Source: Algoriphagus sp. (lineage in GTDB: Bacteria; Bacteroidota; Bacteroidia; Cytophagales; Cyclobacteriaceae). From it: a stretch of DNA of 62,338 nt. Position 1 is the stretch's first letter. Every line of letters begins with the position of its first letter. The position numbers and the translations under genes are program-made. This document shows positions 34,100 to 43,721 of the stretch, in pieces. Location of the stretch: NCBI RefSeq assembly GCF_029254265.1, contig NZ_JAQWXX010000122.1, positions 1 through 62,338 on the forward strand, in the 5' to 3' direction. Under the pieces are notes generated by a model that was not told the DNA's origin, ran no database searches, and was given only the letters and a program-made list of their open reading frames with translations.

Positions 34100-36928
34100 T
34101 TAATTACCCAATTCGTATTTGAGTGTCTTTCCTTTTTCCACGGCAGGTAAACCTTCTGTCATCCAAAGCGGAGCAGGAGCTCCCTTTAAATAATGATCAA
34201 AGAATTGACTTAATCGTATCGAAAGGTCTTTTCTATTTTTTCGCTGAACCAGGTTATGATCTTCCCCATTGTATTGTAGAAGCCAAGCTGGCTGATTCAA
34301 TCGCTTTAAGGACATAAACATTTCAATCCCCTGATACCATGGAACTGATCCGTCTGCATCATTGTGCATAATCAATACTGGAGTTTTTACGCGATCCATA
34401 TAAAATAGCGGAGAGTTCTCCAGATAATAAATAGGCTTTTCCCAAAGTGTGCCACCTATTCTAGACTGAGTTTGCTCATACTGGAACATTCTGCTCATAC
34501 CTGTTCCCCATCGAATTCCTCCATAAGCTGAAGTCATGTTGACTACAGGTGCACCAGCACCCGCAGCTTTGAACATATTAGTCTGAGTGATCAAATAGGC
34601 CACTTGATAACCTCCCCAGCTTTGTCCTTGGATTGCCATATTATCAGCATCTACAAAACCACGAGCCACAATTGACTGCACAGCAGGAATAATACAATTG
34701 TAAGCTGAAGGCCCTGGAAGTCCCAAATCATATTTAATATCCGGCACCAAAACCAAGTAGTCATTACTTACGAAATATGGAATATTGATAGTCGAAGCAC
34801 TCGGTGCGGGAGCTCTATAGCGGTGAATCCCATCACTATTTCGCTCATAGAAATAAACCATCATCGGATACTTCTTATTCGGGTCAAAATTTTCAGGCTT
34901 GTATAATAAACCCTGAAGTGGCTCCCCATCATTTGCTAAATAGTTAACCAGCTCCACAGAACCCCAATTTACATTAGCTTGCTGAGGATTGAGATTGGAG
35001 ACCTTATTCAAGTTTTTAAAGGACAAATCACCCAAGTAAACATCTGGATTCTCCACATAAGTAGATCGATTCAATAAAATCGCATCCGATTCTTTAGCTT
35101 TAGTCAATCCTGAATAGCTGTGAGCAGTCATCAAGATTTGTTTTGGAGCAGCTTTCCCATCTATAGAACCTGTATAAAAACCTGCGTCCTTATCTTGCTC
35201 ATTGAATGCTGTTAGGAGTAGCATGGCTTTTGGATCTATACTTCGCTCTTCACGATCAAGGTCTTGTCTTCTAAAGACAATATTTTCCTTTCTCCCCACG
35301 CCCTGCGTGATATTAATTGCAGCAGAAGGGTTTTTTGGATCGATTCTCCAAATGTCAAATCGGTCATAAATAAGAACAGCAGCGTCTCCGGCAATCCAGC
35401 CTGCACTACCATAGCTTCCTGGCAAAGAAGGACTGTCGTGAATCTCGTCATAGAAAACGGTTGGAAGATTTTCGGACAATTTGATTTTAGCTTTCGAAGC
35501 GACATCATAAGCTACCCAACTACTATCTCTTGCATCATACCAAGTCACATATTTTCCTTCTGGCGAAATCGAAGGAAAACCCGAAGCATTTTCTTCTACA
35601 AGTGTTTTTTGTCCTGTTTTGAAATCTACCAAGTACAAATCTCTTCCGATCTGAATATCCCAGCTGTAGCTTCTTCTATAAGGTTGATCGGTGTAAGCCA
35701 GGCCAAAGTCACGCTCTACCTTTGATTCCAATGAAACATTTTCCAGCTCAGGAGTTGCTAATTGTGTAATCTTTTTAGATCCCAAATCCATGCTTGCAAG
35801 GTATGTCTTCTTCTCATCTCGAGATTTGCGCACCAATTGCATAGGTTGAATTTCGGCATCTTGCCATCCCCAAATATCTAGGCTAACACGCTCCTCGTCA
35901 AGGATAGTCGTGTCGTTTTGATAAGCATAATCCACGTAATCAGGAGCAACTCCAAAAAACAAACGATTCTCATTTTCAGAAAATTTCAAATTCCCGTCTG
36001 GGCTGATTCTACCATTTTCGAGGATTCCCGAAGAGCTTTTTGAAGCTATTTCCTCCATACTGCCTGTACTAGTATTCACTAGATAGAGCGAATGGTAAGG
36101 CTTTTTTGATTTTGCGGAATCCTCTGTGGCTAAGTAAGCTAAGTATTTGGATTTAGGGGAAAAGGTCATATCCGAATAAGTTGTCATCCCCTCAGAGATT
36201 AACTTACTTTCTCCATTCGCCAAATTCAATAAATAAATCGCAGCATTGTCTAAGGTGTCTTCTTCAGCCAAGACATATTGAAGAAAATCTCCATTTGAAG
36301 AAAAACTATAAGACTTCACCCGATCAAAACTATAAGTCACAGAACCATCCAATTTCCTAACCTCTAGCTTTGTCCCATCAGTTTTCTTTGGCTTTTCAGC
36401 TTTTTTGGTGGAATCGGTAGCTGTGGTGTCTGATTTCACAGACTTTTTCTCTTTTTCCTTTTCATAATTGATCGCTATCCAACTTCCTTTTTCCGAAGGA
36501 ATAGCGAATGATTTCACCTTTGGGATTTTTATCAAATTGCCATTACTCATCTGATAGATGAATAAGCTATCAGAAGGCATATCGTCCTTTTTGGTTTTTT
36601 TGAGCTTTAGGACTCGGATAGAATCCTGTTGTGGTGTGATTTTGCCGACAGCATAGGAATCATCCGCTGTAAAATCAAAACCTGTACCTCTGGGAATTAC
36701 AATTCTGTTTGTAGGCTTTTTGAATGATAGAATCTCCAATCTCCCATCTCCATCTTGAGGAGATACTTGATAGCCGACCCACATTCCGTTTTTAGTGATT
36801 TTTTCTGAGGCAACCCGCTCCCATCCATCATAATCTGCATGTGTCAAGGGTCTCTTTTGCTGCGCAAAGCTGAATTGCGCAGCAAAAATCAGTAGGAGAA
36901 AAACTCCTTTTGATAGTTTGTTCGTCAT
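34100..36928 (-). CDS. S9 family (prolyl oligopeptidase-type) secreted peptidase
   Basis: The 942-residue protein has a signal peptide (GVFLLLIFAAQFSFA), a beta-propeller region with WD-like repeats to about residue 650, and an alpha/beta hydrolase domain. The triad is visible: Ser in GQSWGGYQVAY near 771, Asp in MHNDADGSVPW near 855 and His in GEDHNL near 887. A lysine-rich insert near 160-185 (KKAEKPKKTDGT) is unusual. It should act in the periplasm or at the surface, trimming peptides. It is four bases upstream-coupled to the M14 peptidase gene (36933), so the two peptidases form one operon. Confidence 0.94.
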   Translation of the reverse strand: MTNKLSKGVFLLLIFAAQFSFAQQKRPLTHADYDGWERVASEKITKNGMWVGYQVSPQDGDGRLEILSFKKPTNRIVIPRGTGFDFTADDSYAVGKITPQQDSIRVLKLKKTKKDDMPSDSLFIYQMSNGNLIKIPKVKSFAIPSEKGSWIAINYEKEKEKKSVKSDTTATDSTKKAEKPKKTDGTKLEVRKLDGSVTYSFDRVKSYSFSSNGDFLQYVLAEEDTLDNAAIYLLNLANGESKLISEGMTTYSDMTFSPKSKYLAYLATEDSAKSKKPYHSLYLVNTSTGSMEEIASKSSSGILENGRISPDGNLKFSENENRLFFGVAPDYVDYAYQNDTTILDEERVSLDIWGWQDAEIQPMQLVRKSRDEKKTYLASMDLGSKKITQLATPELENVSLESKVERDFGLAYTDQPYRRSYSWDIQIGRDLYLVDFKTGQKTLVEENASGFPSISPEGKYVTWYDARDSSWVAYDVASKAKIKLSENLPTVFYDEIHDSPSLPGSYGSAGWIAGDAAVLIYDRFDIWRIDPKNPSAAINITQGVGRKENIVFRRQDLDREERSIDPKAMLLLTAFNEQDKDAGFYTGSIDGKAAPKQILMTAHSYSGLTKAKESDAILLNRSTYVENPDVYLGDLSFKNLNKVSNLNPQQANVNWGSVELVNYLANDGEPLQGLLYKPENFDPNKKYPMMVYFYERNSDGIHRYRAPAPSASTINIPYFVSNDYLVLVPDIKYDLGLPGPSAYNCIIPAVQSIVARGFVDADNMAIQGQSWGGYQVAYLITQTNMFKAAGAGAPVVNMTSAYGGIRWGTGMSRMFQYEQTQSRIGGTLWEKPIYYLENSPLFYMDRVKTPVLIMHNDADGSVPWYQGIEMFMSLKRLNQPAWLLQYNGEDHNLVQRKNRKDLSIRLSQFFDHYLKGAPAPLWMTEGLPAVEKGKTLKYELGN

Positions 36929-36932
36929 TGGT

Positions 36933-38852
36933 TTAATTATTTAGCTTAAATTCTTGTTCGAAATACCCTCCTCGGGTTGAGGAAAGTTTTATTTTTCCAG
37001 TAACCGGTTCATCCCCTTCTACCGTTACTTTAAAGGAAACCGACTTGGTTTCGCCCTTGTCTGTATATCCAGAATAAATAGTCTTATCATAGAGCTCTGG
37101 ACTGATTATTTTAACTTTCGCAGCTTCAAATCCTTTCGTTAATTCCTTATCAAAATCAAGGGAAACTCGATCTTCCTGCACAATCTTCACAAGTTTGGCC
37201 TGCTCCAGTGCAACAGGCAGCCCACCAACATTTTTCCAACTAATCGATACTTCAAACTCTCCTTTTCCTGTTTTGACAACTCTCACAGGAGAAACTTCAA
37301 GCTCTGGCAGTTTTTTAGCCATTGCAAGGTTAAAAAGAGCTTGTTTCTTAGCCCAGTTTTCAAGCTGCCAAGGAGGTCCATTCTGTCCAAAAAACTTTGG
37401 GTGAAATCCACCGATCTCAACTTCACCTAAGGAAGGGTGTGTAAATGGTGTCCAAGACTTAAATCCTTTGCCACCATTCTCAGTTTCATCCCAAACCAAG
37501 CCATCGTAGTCATCATAAATCCCATCCCCATTGTAATCCTTCATCGCACCATTATTCCAAAGCTCATCCCCATACCAAATACTCCCAAAATAGAAGTACC
37601 CAAAGTCAGGTCCATGACCAAAAAGTGGCGTTGGTTTTAAAGGATCTCCAGTCATTTCGTTGACCTTATAGCGTGTTGCATACGTCTCATAGACATCACC
37701 TGCCCAAGGGTATGCAGTAAAGGAAAGACCCAATTGATCCATTTCCTTATATATTTCAAGATCCGAAGGATACATACGCTCCTCCGATTTGGAGGTAGAA
37801 GGAGCTCTCAGGTGCATCGGCACTCGCGTATCCATCGAGTTTACCACCGAAATATTGGGATGGCTGAGAATCCAAAGAACAGTAGCTTTTGATTCCACTT
37901 CACTCAAGGGAGCTTCTCCTGCTCCATACTGGGTATATCCTCTTCCGGTAAGATCGCCTCCAATATCTGGTCTCCAATTTTCTGGATAATTCCGATGAAG
38001 ATCCAATCCTCCTATTCCATCTTCATTGTAACTTCCATCAAGATCATTATCGATTCCTTCGGTATACATCAGGTATTCACCTTGGCCAGGAAAAACCCGC
38101 TTCATAAGTTTACCGGAAGGATGAGTTGGATCAATGATGAAGTTTGCCTTTTCTTTTTCCTCTTTGGTAATGGCCTTTTTGCGGATCTGATAGATCACTC
38201 CATCTCCATCAAGGTCTTCCTCCGGATCTTCATCCAATAGCCCATCGCGGTCGTTGTCATGTGGTTTTACAGTGCTACGGTTACGCTGCTCAGTAAAAAG
38301 GTAAAGGTTTGATCCATCAGGATTATTCTGAGGACGTAGGTAAATCGCCTTTGAATCGATTAAATGAGTGATTTCAGGATCTTTACCATAGTTCTCTAAT
38401 AAATGTTTGGTCAACCAGAGAATCGATTCGCTGGCTGTAATCTCTCCCGAATGCCTTCCCCCTTCAAAATATGCCGCAGGTTTATCAGTATCCTTTCCAG
38501 TTTTTTTATTGGTGATAGTCATTTGGTAGATGGGACGACCTTCATAGGATCTAGCAATTTCATACAAGTCAACTATCTCGGGAAACTGCTCAGCCCACTT
38601 GATATACCAATGATACATTACATCCACAGTGTGGTATTTATCGAAGGTCAATTGATCAGTAGGCTGATATTCTACTTCAGGGAATTCGAATTTTTTGAAA
38701 AACGAACTCCCATGACGTTCTCCGGAAACGGTATGAAATTTTGCATTAGGGTTGCTTTCAGGGAAAACATGTTCCTTTTGAAAAGATCTTATTTGGGAGT
38801 ATAAAAGACCTGAAGATAAAAACAGGAATAAGAAGACTATAATATTTTTCAT
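36933..38852 (-). CDS. M14-family zinc carboxypeptidase-like protein with Ca-loop inserts
   Basis: The 639-residue protein has a signal peptide (NIIVFLFLFLSSGLLYS). The M14 domain shows YFEGGRHSGEITASESI near 127-143, where HxxE gives two zinc ligands, and YLRPQNNPDGSNLY with the substrate-binding residues. Inserted in the catalytic region are Asp-rich loops (DNDRDGLLDEDPEEDLDGDG, GIDNDLDGSYNEDG, and MKDYNGDGIYDDYDG) that look like calcium-binding repeats. A C-terminal region of about 130 residues looks like a beta-sandwich. It is the first gene of an operon with the S9 peptidase. Secreted peptide degradation is the likely role. Confidence 0.9.
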   Translation of the reverse strand: MKNIIVFLFLFLSSGLLYSQIRSFQKEHVFPESNPNAKFHTVSGERHGSSFFKKFEFPEVEYQPTDQLTFDKYHTVDVMYHWYIKWAEQFPEIVDLYEIARSYEGRPIYQMTITNKKTGKDTDKPAAYFEGGRHSGEITASESILWLTKHLLENYGKDPEITHLIDSKAIYLRPQNNPDGSNLYLFTEQRNRSTVKPHDNDRDGLLDEDPEEDLDGDGVIYQIRKKAITKEEKEKANFIIDPTHPSGKLMKRVFPGQGEYLMYTEGIDNDLDGSYNEDGIGGLDLHRNYPENWRPDIGGDLTGRGYTQYGAGEAPLSEVESKATVLWILSHPNISVVNSMDTRVPMHLRAPSTSKSEERMYPSDLEIYKEMDQLGLSFTAYPWAGDVYETYATRYKVNEMTGDPLKPTPLFGHGPDFGYFYFGSIWYGDELWNNGAMKDYNGDGIYDDYDGLVWDETENGGKGFKSWTPFTHPSLGEVEIGGFHPKFFGQNGPPWQLENWAKKQALFNLAMAKKLPELEVSPVRVVKTGKGEFEVSISWKNVGGLPVALEQAKLVKIVQEDRVSLDFDKELTKGFEAAKVKIISPELYDKTIYSGYTDKGETKSVSFKVTVEGDEPVTGKIKLSSTRGGYFEQEFKLNN

Positions 38853-38979
38853 TAAAGAAGAATTTTTAAGAACGCTAAAAATAAATATAGGAGTCTCCCT
38901 TTCCCCAACCGCTTAAAAAAAAAGAGGAAGAAACTGGCAAATTGCTTTCGTAAGTATTAATAATCAATTCAATGGTTTT

Positions 38980-39150
38980 ATGTCAGTAGACCAAAAAAAG
39001 AACAAAAAGGTATCCCATTCACTAAAAACTTTTAAACTTCCTTCTCTGAATACCCAGTCAACATTTGACTGTCAATTCAAAAAAACAGCCATTAAAAAGG
39101 GTGAAAGAATAGGCTTTTCTGGAAGTTCAAATTTCCCCAACACAAAATGA
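38980..39150 (+). CDS. Possible 56-residue basic small protein
   Basis: An uninterrupted ATG-to-TGA frame encodes a Lys/Ser-rich peptide (begins MSVDQKKNKKVSHSLKTF, ends SGSSNFPNTK) and is followed 24 bases later by a hairpin terminator. I recognise no family and no good ribosome-binding site. It could equally be a small RNA region with a chance frame. Confidence 0.25.
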   Translation: MSVDQKKNKKVSHSLKTFKLPSLNTQSTFDCQFKKTAIKKGERIGFSGSSNFPNTK

Positions 39151-39173
39151 TTCTATACCTCAATTTGTAAAAC

Positions 39174-39204
39174 AAAAAAGTCTTGCCAGTAGCAAGACTC
39201 TTTT
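39174..39204. terminator. Orphan intrinsic terminator
   Basis: GTCTTGC pairs with GCAAGAC around the loop CAGTA; an A6 run precedes and TCTTTT follows, so it could act in both directions (the minus-strand T-tract is longer). No annotated gene ends next to it, which implies a short transcript from one side. Confidence 0.7.
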
Positions 39205-39462
39205 CAGAATATAAACCCAAATATAACTTTAGAGATTAAAAGTTTTCCTTTTTTGAACTAAAATTTGGCTAAATGATAAGCCGCGAATTTTAATTTGATT
39301 AAATATCACAATAGCAGAATAATCAATTGGACATTTATCTAGGGACAAAGTAAAGTGATTTTGATTTTAATTACAAATTGAAAAAAATATTTTGCAATAT
39401 TTTGAACAATCTCTAATTTACAAGCGGATTCATTATAAATCATCTAAATCCACAGCGAAAAA

Positions 39463-39936
39463 ATGGATAAAATTTTAGATATCGACAACATAGACCTAAA
39501 GATCATCTCACTTTTAAATGAAGATGCTAAAACCCCTTACACTGAAATTGCGAAAAAAGTATTTGTGAGTTCGGGTACAGTTCATGTTCGAATGAAGAAG
39601 CTTGAGGATATGGGGATAGTGAAAAGTGCTACTTTAAATATTGATTTTGCAAAACTTGGATATGACATTTCTGCTTTTTTAGGAATCTACCTAGAAAAAA
39701 GTTCGCTCTATGACAATGTTATTGAAAAACTAAAAACCATCTCTGAAGTAGTAAGTGCCTATTACACAACAGGTAACTATTCCATTTTTGCTAAAATAAT
39801 TTGCCGAGATACTAATCATCTGAGAACAGTCCTTGATAACATTCAAAAAGTAGATGGGATCGATCGTACGGAGACTTTGATCGTTTTAGAGGAGTCAATC
39901 AATCGTCCAATTCAATTTTTTGACAAAGAGAAATAA
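39463..39936 (+). CDS. Lrp/AsnC-family transcriptional regulator
   Basis: The 157-residue protein has an N-terminal helix-turn-helix (LDIDNIDLKIISLLNEDAKT, then EIAKKVFVSSGTVHVRMKKL) and a C-terminal RAM/AsnC ligand domain (AYYTTGNYSIFAKIICRDTN). Length is normal. Lrp/AsnC proteins form octamers or larger discs and respond to amino acids. Its targets cannot be deduced; the SUF operon is downstream but separated by a strong terminator, so a functional link is not implied. Confidence 0.95.
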   Translation: MDKILDIDNIDLKIISLLNEDAKTPYTEIAKKVFVSSGTVHVRMKKLEDMGIVKSATLNIDFAKLGYDISAFLGIYLEKSSLYDNVIEKLKTISEVVSAYYTTGNYSIFAKIICRDTNHLRTVLDNIQKVDGIDRTETLIVLEESINRPIQFFDKEK

Positions 39937-39983
39937 AATAATTTGGATTAAATCTAAATAATAATTTTAAAATTTTATGACAG

Positions 39984-40015
39984 AAAAAGCATTGAGGTAT
40001 AAATGCTTTTTTTTT
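39984..40015 (+). terminator. Terminator of the Lrp/AsnC gene
   Basis: AAAAAGCATT pairs with AATGCTTTTT around GAGGTATA, followed by a run of T. It lies 47 bases after the regulator stop and before the SUF promoter. Confidence 0.88.
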
Positions 40016-40122
40016 CGTTAAATCTGTCATTTAAACACAAAACGGAACTGTTTAGATAGGGAAATTGTATAAGCAATAGAAAAATCAAGTAGCTGTAAAC
40101 ATTATAAATTCATTAGAAGTTA

Positions 40123-40130
40123 TACATTTG
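40123..40130 (+). promoter_or_regulatory. Candidate SUF operon promoter box
   Basis: TACATTTG is a full match to TAnnTTTG, 37 bases before the sufB ATG. No convincing TTTG box lies at the expected distance upstream, which may mean activator dependence. Confidence 0.45.
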
Positions 40131-40167
40131 CAGTTAAATTGTAATTAGTCTAAATAACTCTGCAAAC

Positions 40168-41613
40168 ATGAGCAAAGACAATCAGATTTTAGAAGATTTC
40201 ACTTCAAAAGAATATGAGCATGGCTGGTCAGTCAATTATGAAGCTGATGAAGCTCCCATAGGACTAAACGAAGGCATCATTCAATGGATTTCTGCTAAAA
40301 AGGAAGAGCCACAATGGCTTTTGGAATGGAGATTAAAGGCATTTCGCACTTGGCTTACGATGGAAGAGCCAAAGTGGGCAAATGTACACTACCCTAAAAT
40401 CGACCTTCAGGGACTTAGGTACTATTCAGCACCTAAGCAAACCAAAAAACCGAAAAATTTGGATGAGGTAGATCCAGAGCTTTTGGATATATATAAAAGA
40501 CTTGGAATCAATTTGAACGAGCAAAAGCGTCTTCAAGGGATTGCAGTCGATGCTGTTCTTGACTCAGTTTCAGTAGCCACAACTTTTAAGGACACATTGA
40601 GCAAACTTGGAATTGTGTTTTGTTCATTTTCTGAAGCAGTAAAAGAGCATCCTGATTTAATAAAGAAATACTTGGGTTCTGTAGTACCAATGACTGATAA
40701 TTACTATGCAGCATTGAATTCTGCAGTATTTTCAGACGGATCCTTCTGCTATATCCCTAAAGGAGTTCGTTGCCCAATGGAGCTTTCCACTTACTTTAGA
40801 ATTAACGCTGCAAATACCGGTCAATTTGAGCGAACACTAATTGTAGCTGAAGACGAATCGTATTGCAGCTATCTTGAAGGATGTACTGCTCCTCAAAGAG
40901 ATGAAAACCAACTTCATGCAGCTGTGGTAGAAATCTATGCAGGATCTCATGCTGAGGTTAAGTATTCAACTGTACAAAACTGGTTTCCAGGAGACAAAAA
41001 TGGAAAAGGTGGAATTTACAATTTCGTTACAAAGCGAGGAATCTGTGCCGGAGACCATTCAAAAATATCCTGGACTCAAGTAGAAACCGGATCTGCTGTG
41101 ACTTGGAAATACCCTTCATGCATTCTTAAAGGTGATTATTCTATCGGTGAATTTTATTCTGTAGCGGTAACCAACAATTATCAGCAGGCAGACACCGGAA
41201 CCAAAATGATTCATATTGGAAAAAACACCAAATCAAGAATTGTTTCAAAAGGTATCTCAGCAGGTAAATCACAAAATTCCTATCGAGGACAGGTTCAGGT
41301 AATGAAGCGCGCAACAAATGCGAGAAACTTCTCTCAATGTGACTCATTATTAATGGGAGATCGTTGTGGCGCTCATACTTTTCCATACATCGATATAAAT
41401 AACCCAACTGCAAAAGTTGAACATGAAGCTACGACTTCTAAAATCGGTGAAGATCAAATTTTCTATTGCAATCAAAGAGGAATAGCGACGGAAGACGCTG
41501 TCGCATTGATCGTAAATGGTTATGCTAAGGAAGTGTTGAATCAATTACCGATGGAGTTTGCAGTAGAAGCACAAAAACTTCTCGCATTAACACTAGAGGG
41601 ATCAGTTGGATAA
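40168..41613 (+). CDS. sufB: Fe-S cluster assembly scaffold SufB
   Basis: The 481-residue protein has typical SufB sequence: [55 protein letters not shown] (containing the conserved Cys) and [20 protein letters not shown]. It forms the SufBC2D scaffold that receives sulfur from SufS-SufE and builds clusters in the cytoplasm. Length is normal. It opens a seven-gene operon: sufB, sufC, sufD, sufS, sufE, a SufT-like gene and a bacilliredoxin gene. Confidence 0.98.
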   Translation: MSKDNQILEDFTSKEYEHGWSVNYEADEAPIGLNEGIIQWISAKKEEPQWLLEWRLKAFRTWLTMEEPKWANVHYPKIDLQGLRYYSAPKQTKKPKNLDEVDPELLDIYKRLGINLNEQKRLQGIAVDAVLDSVSVATTFKDTLSKLGIVFCSFSEAVKEHPDLIKKYLGSVVPMTDNYYAALNSAVFSDGSFCYIPKGVRCPMELSTYFRINAANTGQFERTLIVAEDESYCSYLEGCTAPQRDENQLHAAVVEIYAGSHAEVKYSTVQNWFPGDKNGKGGIYNFVTKRGICAGDHSKISWTQVETGSAVTWKYPSCILKGDYSIGEFYSVAVTNNYQQADTGTKMIHIGKNTKSRIVSKGISAGKSQNSYRGQVQVMKRATNARNFSQCDSLLMGDRCGAHTFPYIDINNPTAKVEHEATTSKIGEDQIFYCNQRGIATEDAVALIVNGYAKEVLNQLPMEFAVEAQKLLALTLEGSVG

Positions 41614-41659
41614 TTTTCTGATTCAAAATCGGAACAGTAAAAATTGAAAAATTAGAAAA

Positions 41660-42424
41660 ATGTTAAGTATAAAAAATCTACACGCTTCCATCGAAGGAAC
41701 GCCTATTTTAAGAGGAATCAATCTTGAAATAAAAGCTGGTGAAGTTCACGCCATTATGGGTCCAAATGGCTCAGGTAAATCAACTCTTGCATCTGTTTTG
41801 GCAGGTCGGGAAGAATATGAAGTAACAGATGGTGAAGTAATTTTCAACGGAAAGGATTTACTCGAGTATTCACCGGAAGATCGGGCTAGAGAGGGTGTCT
41901 TCTTGGCATTTCAATACCCAGTTGAGATTCCAGGGGTAAGTTCGACGAACTTCCTTCGTACAGCTGTGAACCAAGTGAGAGAGTATCGTGGACTAGATCC
42001 TTTGGACGCAGTTAAGTTTTTGACTCTAATGAAAGAGAAAATGAAGCTCGTTGAGATTGATCAGAAACTTCTCAGCAGATCTTTAAATGAAGGATTTTCC
42101 GGAGGAGAAAAGAAGCGAAACGAAATTTTTCAAATGGCTATGTTAGAGCCAAAGCTTTCTATTTTGGATGAAACTGATTCAGGTCTTGACATTGATGCTT
42201 TGAAAATTGTGTCAAATGGAGTAAATCAGTTGAAATCAAAAGACAATGCCACGATCGTAGTTACTCACTATCAGCGATTATTGGATTACATAGTTCCAGA
42301 TTATGTTCATGTATTGTACAAAGGAAGAATCGTAAAATCAGGCACTAAGGAGCTTGCGCTTGAATTGGAAGAAAAAGGATACGATTGGATTAAAGAAGCC
42401 GTCGATTCTGAAGCAACAGTCTGA
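41660..42424 (+). CDS. sufC: Fe-S assembly ATPase SufC
   Basis: The 254-residue ABC-type ATPase has Walker A MGPNGSGKSTLASVL, signature LNEGFSGGEKKRNEI, Walker B LSILDETDSGLDIDAL and an H-loop in VVTHYQRLL. It is a soluble partner of SufB and SufD, where ATP hydrolysis drives a conformational change of the scaffold. Spacing and order match SUF operons of Bacteroidota. Confidence 0.98.
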   Translation: MLSIKNLHASIEGTPILRGINLEIKAGEVHAIMGPNGSGKSTLASVLAGREEYEVTDGEVIFNGKDLLEYSPEDRAREGVFLAFQYPVEIPGVSSTNFLRTAVNQVREYRGLDPLDAVKFLTLMKEKMKLVEIDQKLLSRSLNEGFSGGEKKRNEIFQMAMLEPKLSILDETDSGLDIDALKIVSNGVNQLKSKDNATIVVTHYQRLLDYIVPDYVHVLYKGRIVKSGTKELALELEEKGYDWIKEAVDSEATV

Positions 42425-42446
42425 TTTTTAAATTAATAAGAAATTT

Positions 42447-43715
42447 ATGAGTACGCTTACCAAGCAAACAAAAATTGGGAGCCTGATTGATTTTCCTGCT
42501 AAAGGATTTGAATCAGCACGCTCTCAAGCCAAGGAGGCTTTTGAGATCCAGGGATTACCCGGTGCAAAAACTGAAGAATATAAATTCACGGCGATCACCA
42601 AAAAGCTGGAACAGCAGCTCACCGATGTAACCATGGCAGAACCTTTTGAGGTTACTCCTGAGTTGGTTAATTCACATCTATTTGAGGGGTTTGATGGAGA
42701 TGTTCTCGTTTTTGCAAATGGCCATTTTCAGTCAAATGTTTCTTCTCAAATTGAAGGGATAGAAATCTCTTTACTTTCAAAAAAATCGGACACTTCGATC
42801 GGGAAAATTGCGAAGCCTGAGAAAGACGCCTTTTGCGCCATTAATCAAGCTTCTTTTGCAGACGGTCTTTTTATAAGTATCCCGAAAAAGACTCAATTAG
42901 AAAAGACAATCTTATTCTTGAATTTCACCAAGATTTCTTCAGGACAGGTAATTCAACCTCGGATTTGGATAGAGGCTGGTGATTTTGCTGAAGCCTCATT
43001 TATCGAACAAACGATCAATCTGACGGATGTTACTTTTTTTGTAAACAAAGTCGTAGAAATCAAAGGCGGGCTTAATACTCATTTGCATTATTACAGACTT
43101 CAAAATGAAGGTTCAAACGCAATAGAAGTCAGTAACATTGAAACCGATATTCAACAGGATTCTACATTTAGCTCTGTTGTTATTTCGCTTTCGGGCGAGA
43201 TGGTAAGAAACAATCTCAGCCTAAATCTACTTGGAAGTAATTCTGAGGGAAATATGTATGGACTGTATCTTCTCAATGGTAAGACTCATGTGGATAACCA
43301 CACTAATGTCGATCATACTATTCCTCATGCTGAATCCAACGAGCTTTATAAAGGAATTTTAGCAGATCACTCCAGAGGAGTATTCAACGGGAAGATTTTT
43401 GTCCGTCAGGATGCACAAAAAACAAATGCTTTCCAGCAAAACAACAATATCCTCTTATCAGAAGATGCTGTTGTTAATACTAAACCCCAACTAGAAATCT
43501 GGGCGGATGATGTAAAATGTTCACATGGTTGCACCACTGGACAGTTGGATGAAGAGGCTTTATTCTACCTTCAGACCAGAGGCATAGGTAAATTGCAGGC
43601 CAAAGGCTTACTGCTTTATGCATTTGCCGGTGAAGTATTGGAGCATATTAAGCATGAGGCTTTTAAAACATACTGCACACAATTGGTAGAAGATCGCCTT
43701 GGTGCCAAACTATAA
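42447..43715 (+). CDS. sufD: Fe-S assembly scaffold SufD
   Basis: The 422-residue protein shows the SufB/SufD beta-helix core with YGLYLLNGKTHVDNHTNVDH, SRGVFNGKIFVRQDAQKTNA and DDVKCSHGCTTGQLDEEALF, the last carrying a conserved Cys-His pair of the SufB-SufD interface. The first 120 residues are poorly conserved, as usual. It completes the SufBC2D complex. Confidence 0.97.
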   Translation: MSTLTKQTKIGSLIDFPAKGFESARSQAKEAFEIQGLPGAKTEEYKFTAITKKLEQQLTDVTMAEPFEVTPELVNSHLFEGFDGDVLVFANGHFQSNVSSQIEGIEISLLSKKSDTSIGKIAKPEKDAFCAINQASFADGLFISIPKKTQLEKTILFLNFTKISSGQVIQPRIWIEAGDFAEASFIEQTINLTDVTFFVNKVVEIKGGLNTHLHYYRLQNEGSNAIEVSNIETDIQQDSTFSSVVISLSGEMVRNNLSLNLLGSNSEGNMYGLYLLNGKTHVDNHTNVDHTIPHAESNELYKGILADHSRGVFNGKIFVRQDAQKTNAFQQNNNILLSEDAVVNTKPQLEIWADDVKCSHGCTTGQLDEEALFYLQTRGIGKLQAKGLLLYAFAGEVLEHIKHEAFKTYCTQLVEDRLGAKL

Positions 43716-43721
43716 TCATTC

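Larger units (their letters stand above)
38853..39462. other. 610-bp gap between M14 peptidase and Lrp-type regulator
   Basis: The only clear structure is an intrinsic-terminator hairpin at 39174-39204 and a possible 56-residue ORF before it at 38980-39150. The promoters of the two divergent flanking genes must also lie here, but no full TAnnTTTG box was found. Confidence 0.6.

Noticed and set aside
35264..35725. 153-codon plus-strand frame
   Set aside because: Wholly antisense to the S9 peptidase propeller; no signal, motif or start signal.
38403..38804. 133-codon plus-strand frame
   Set aside because: Antisense to the M14 zinc-site region, which is strongly supported.
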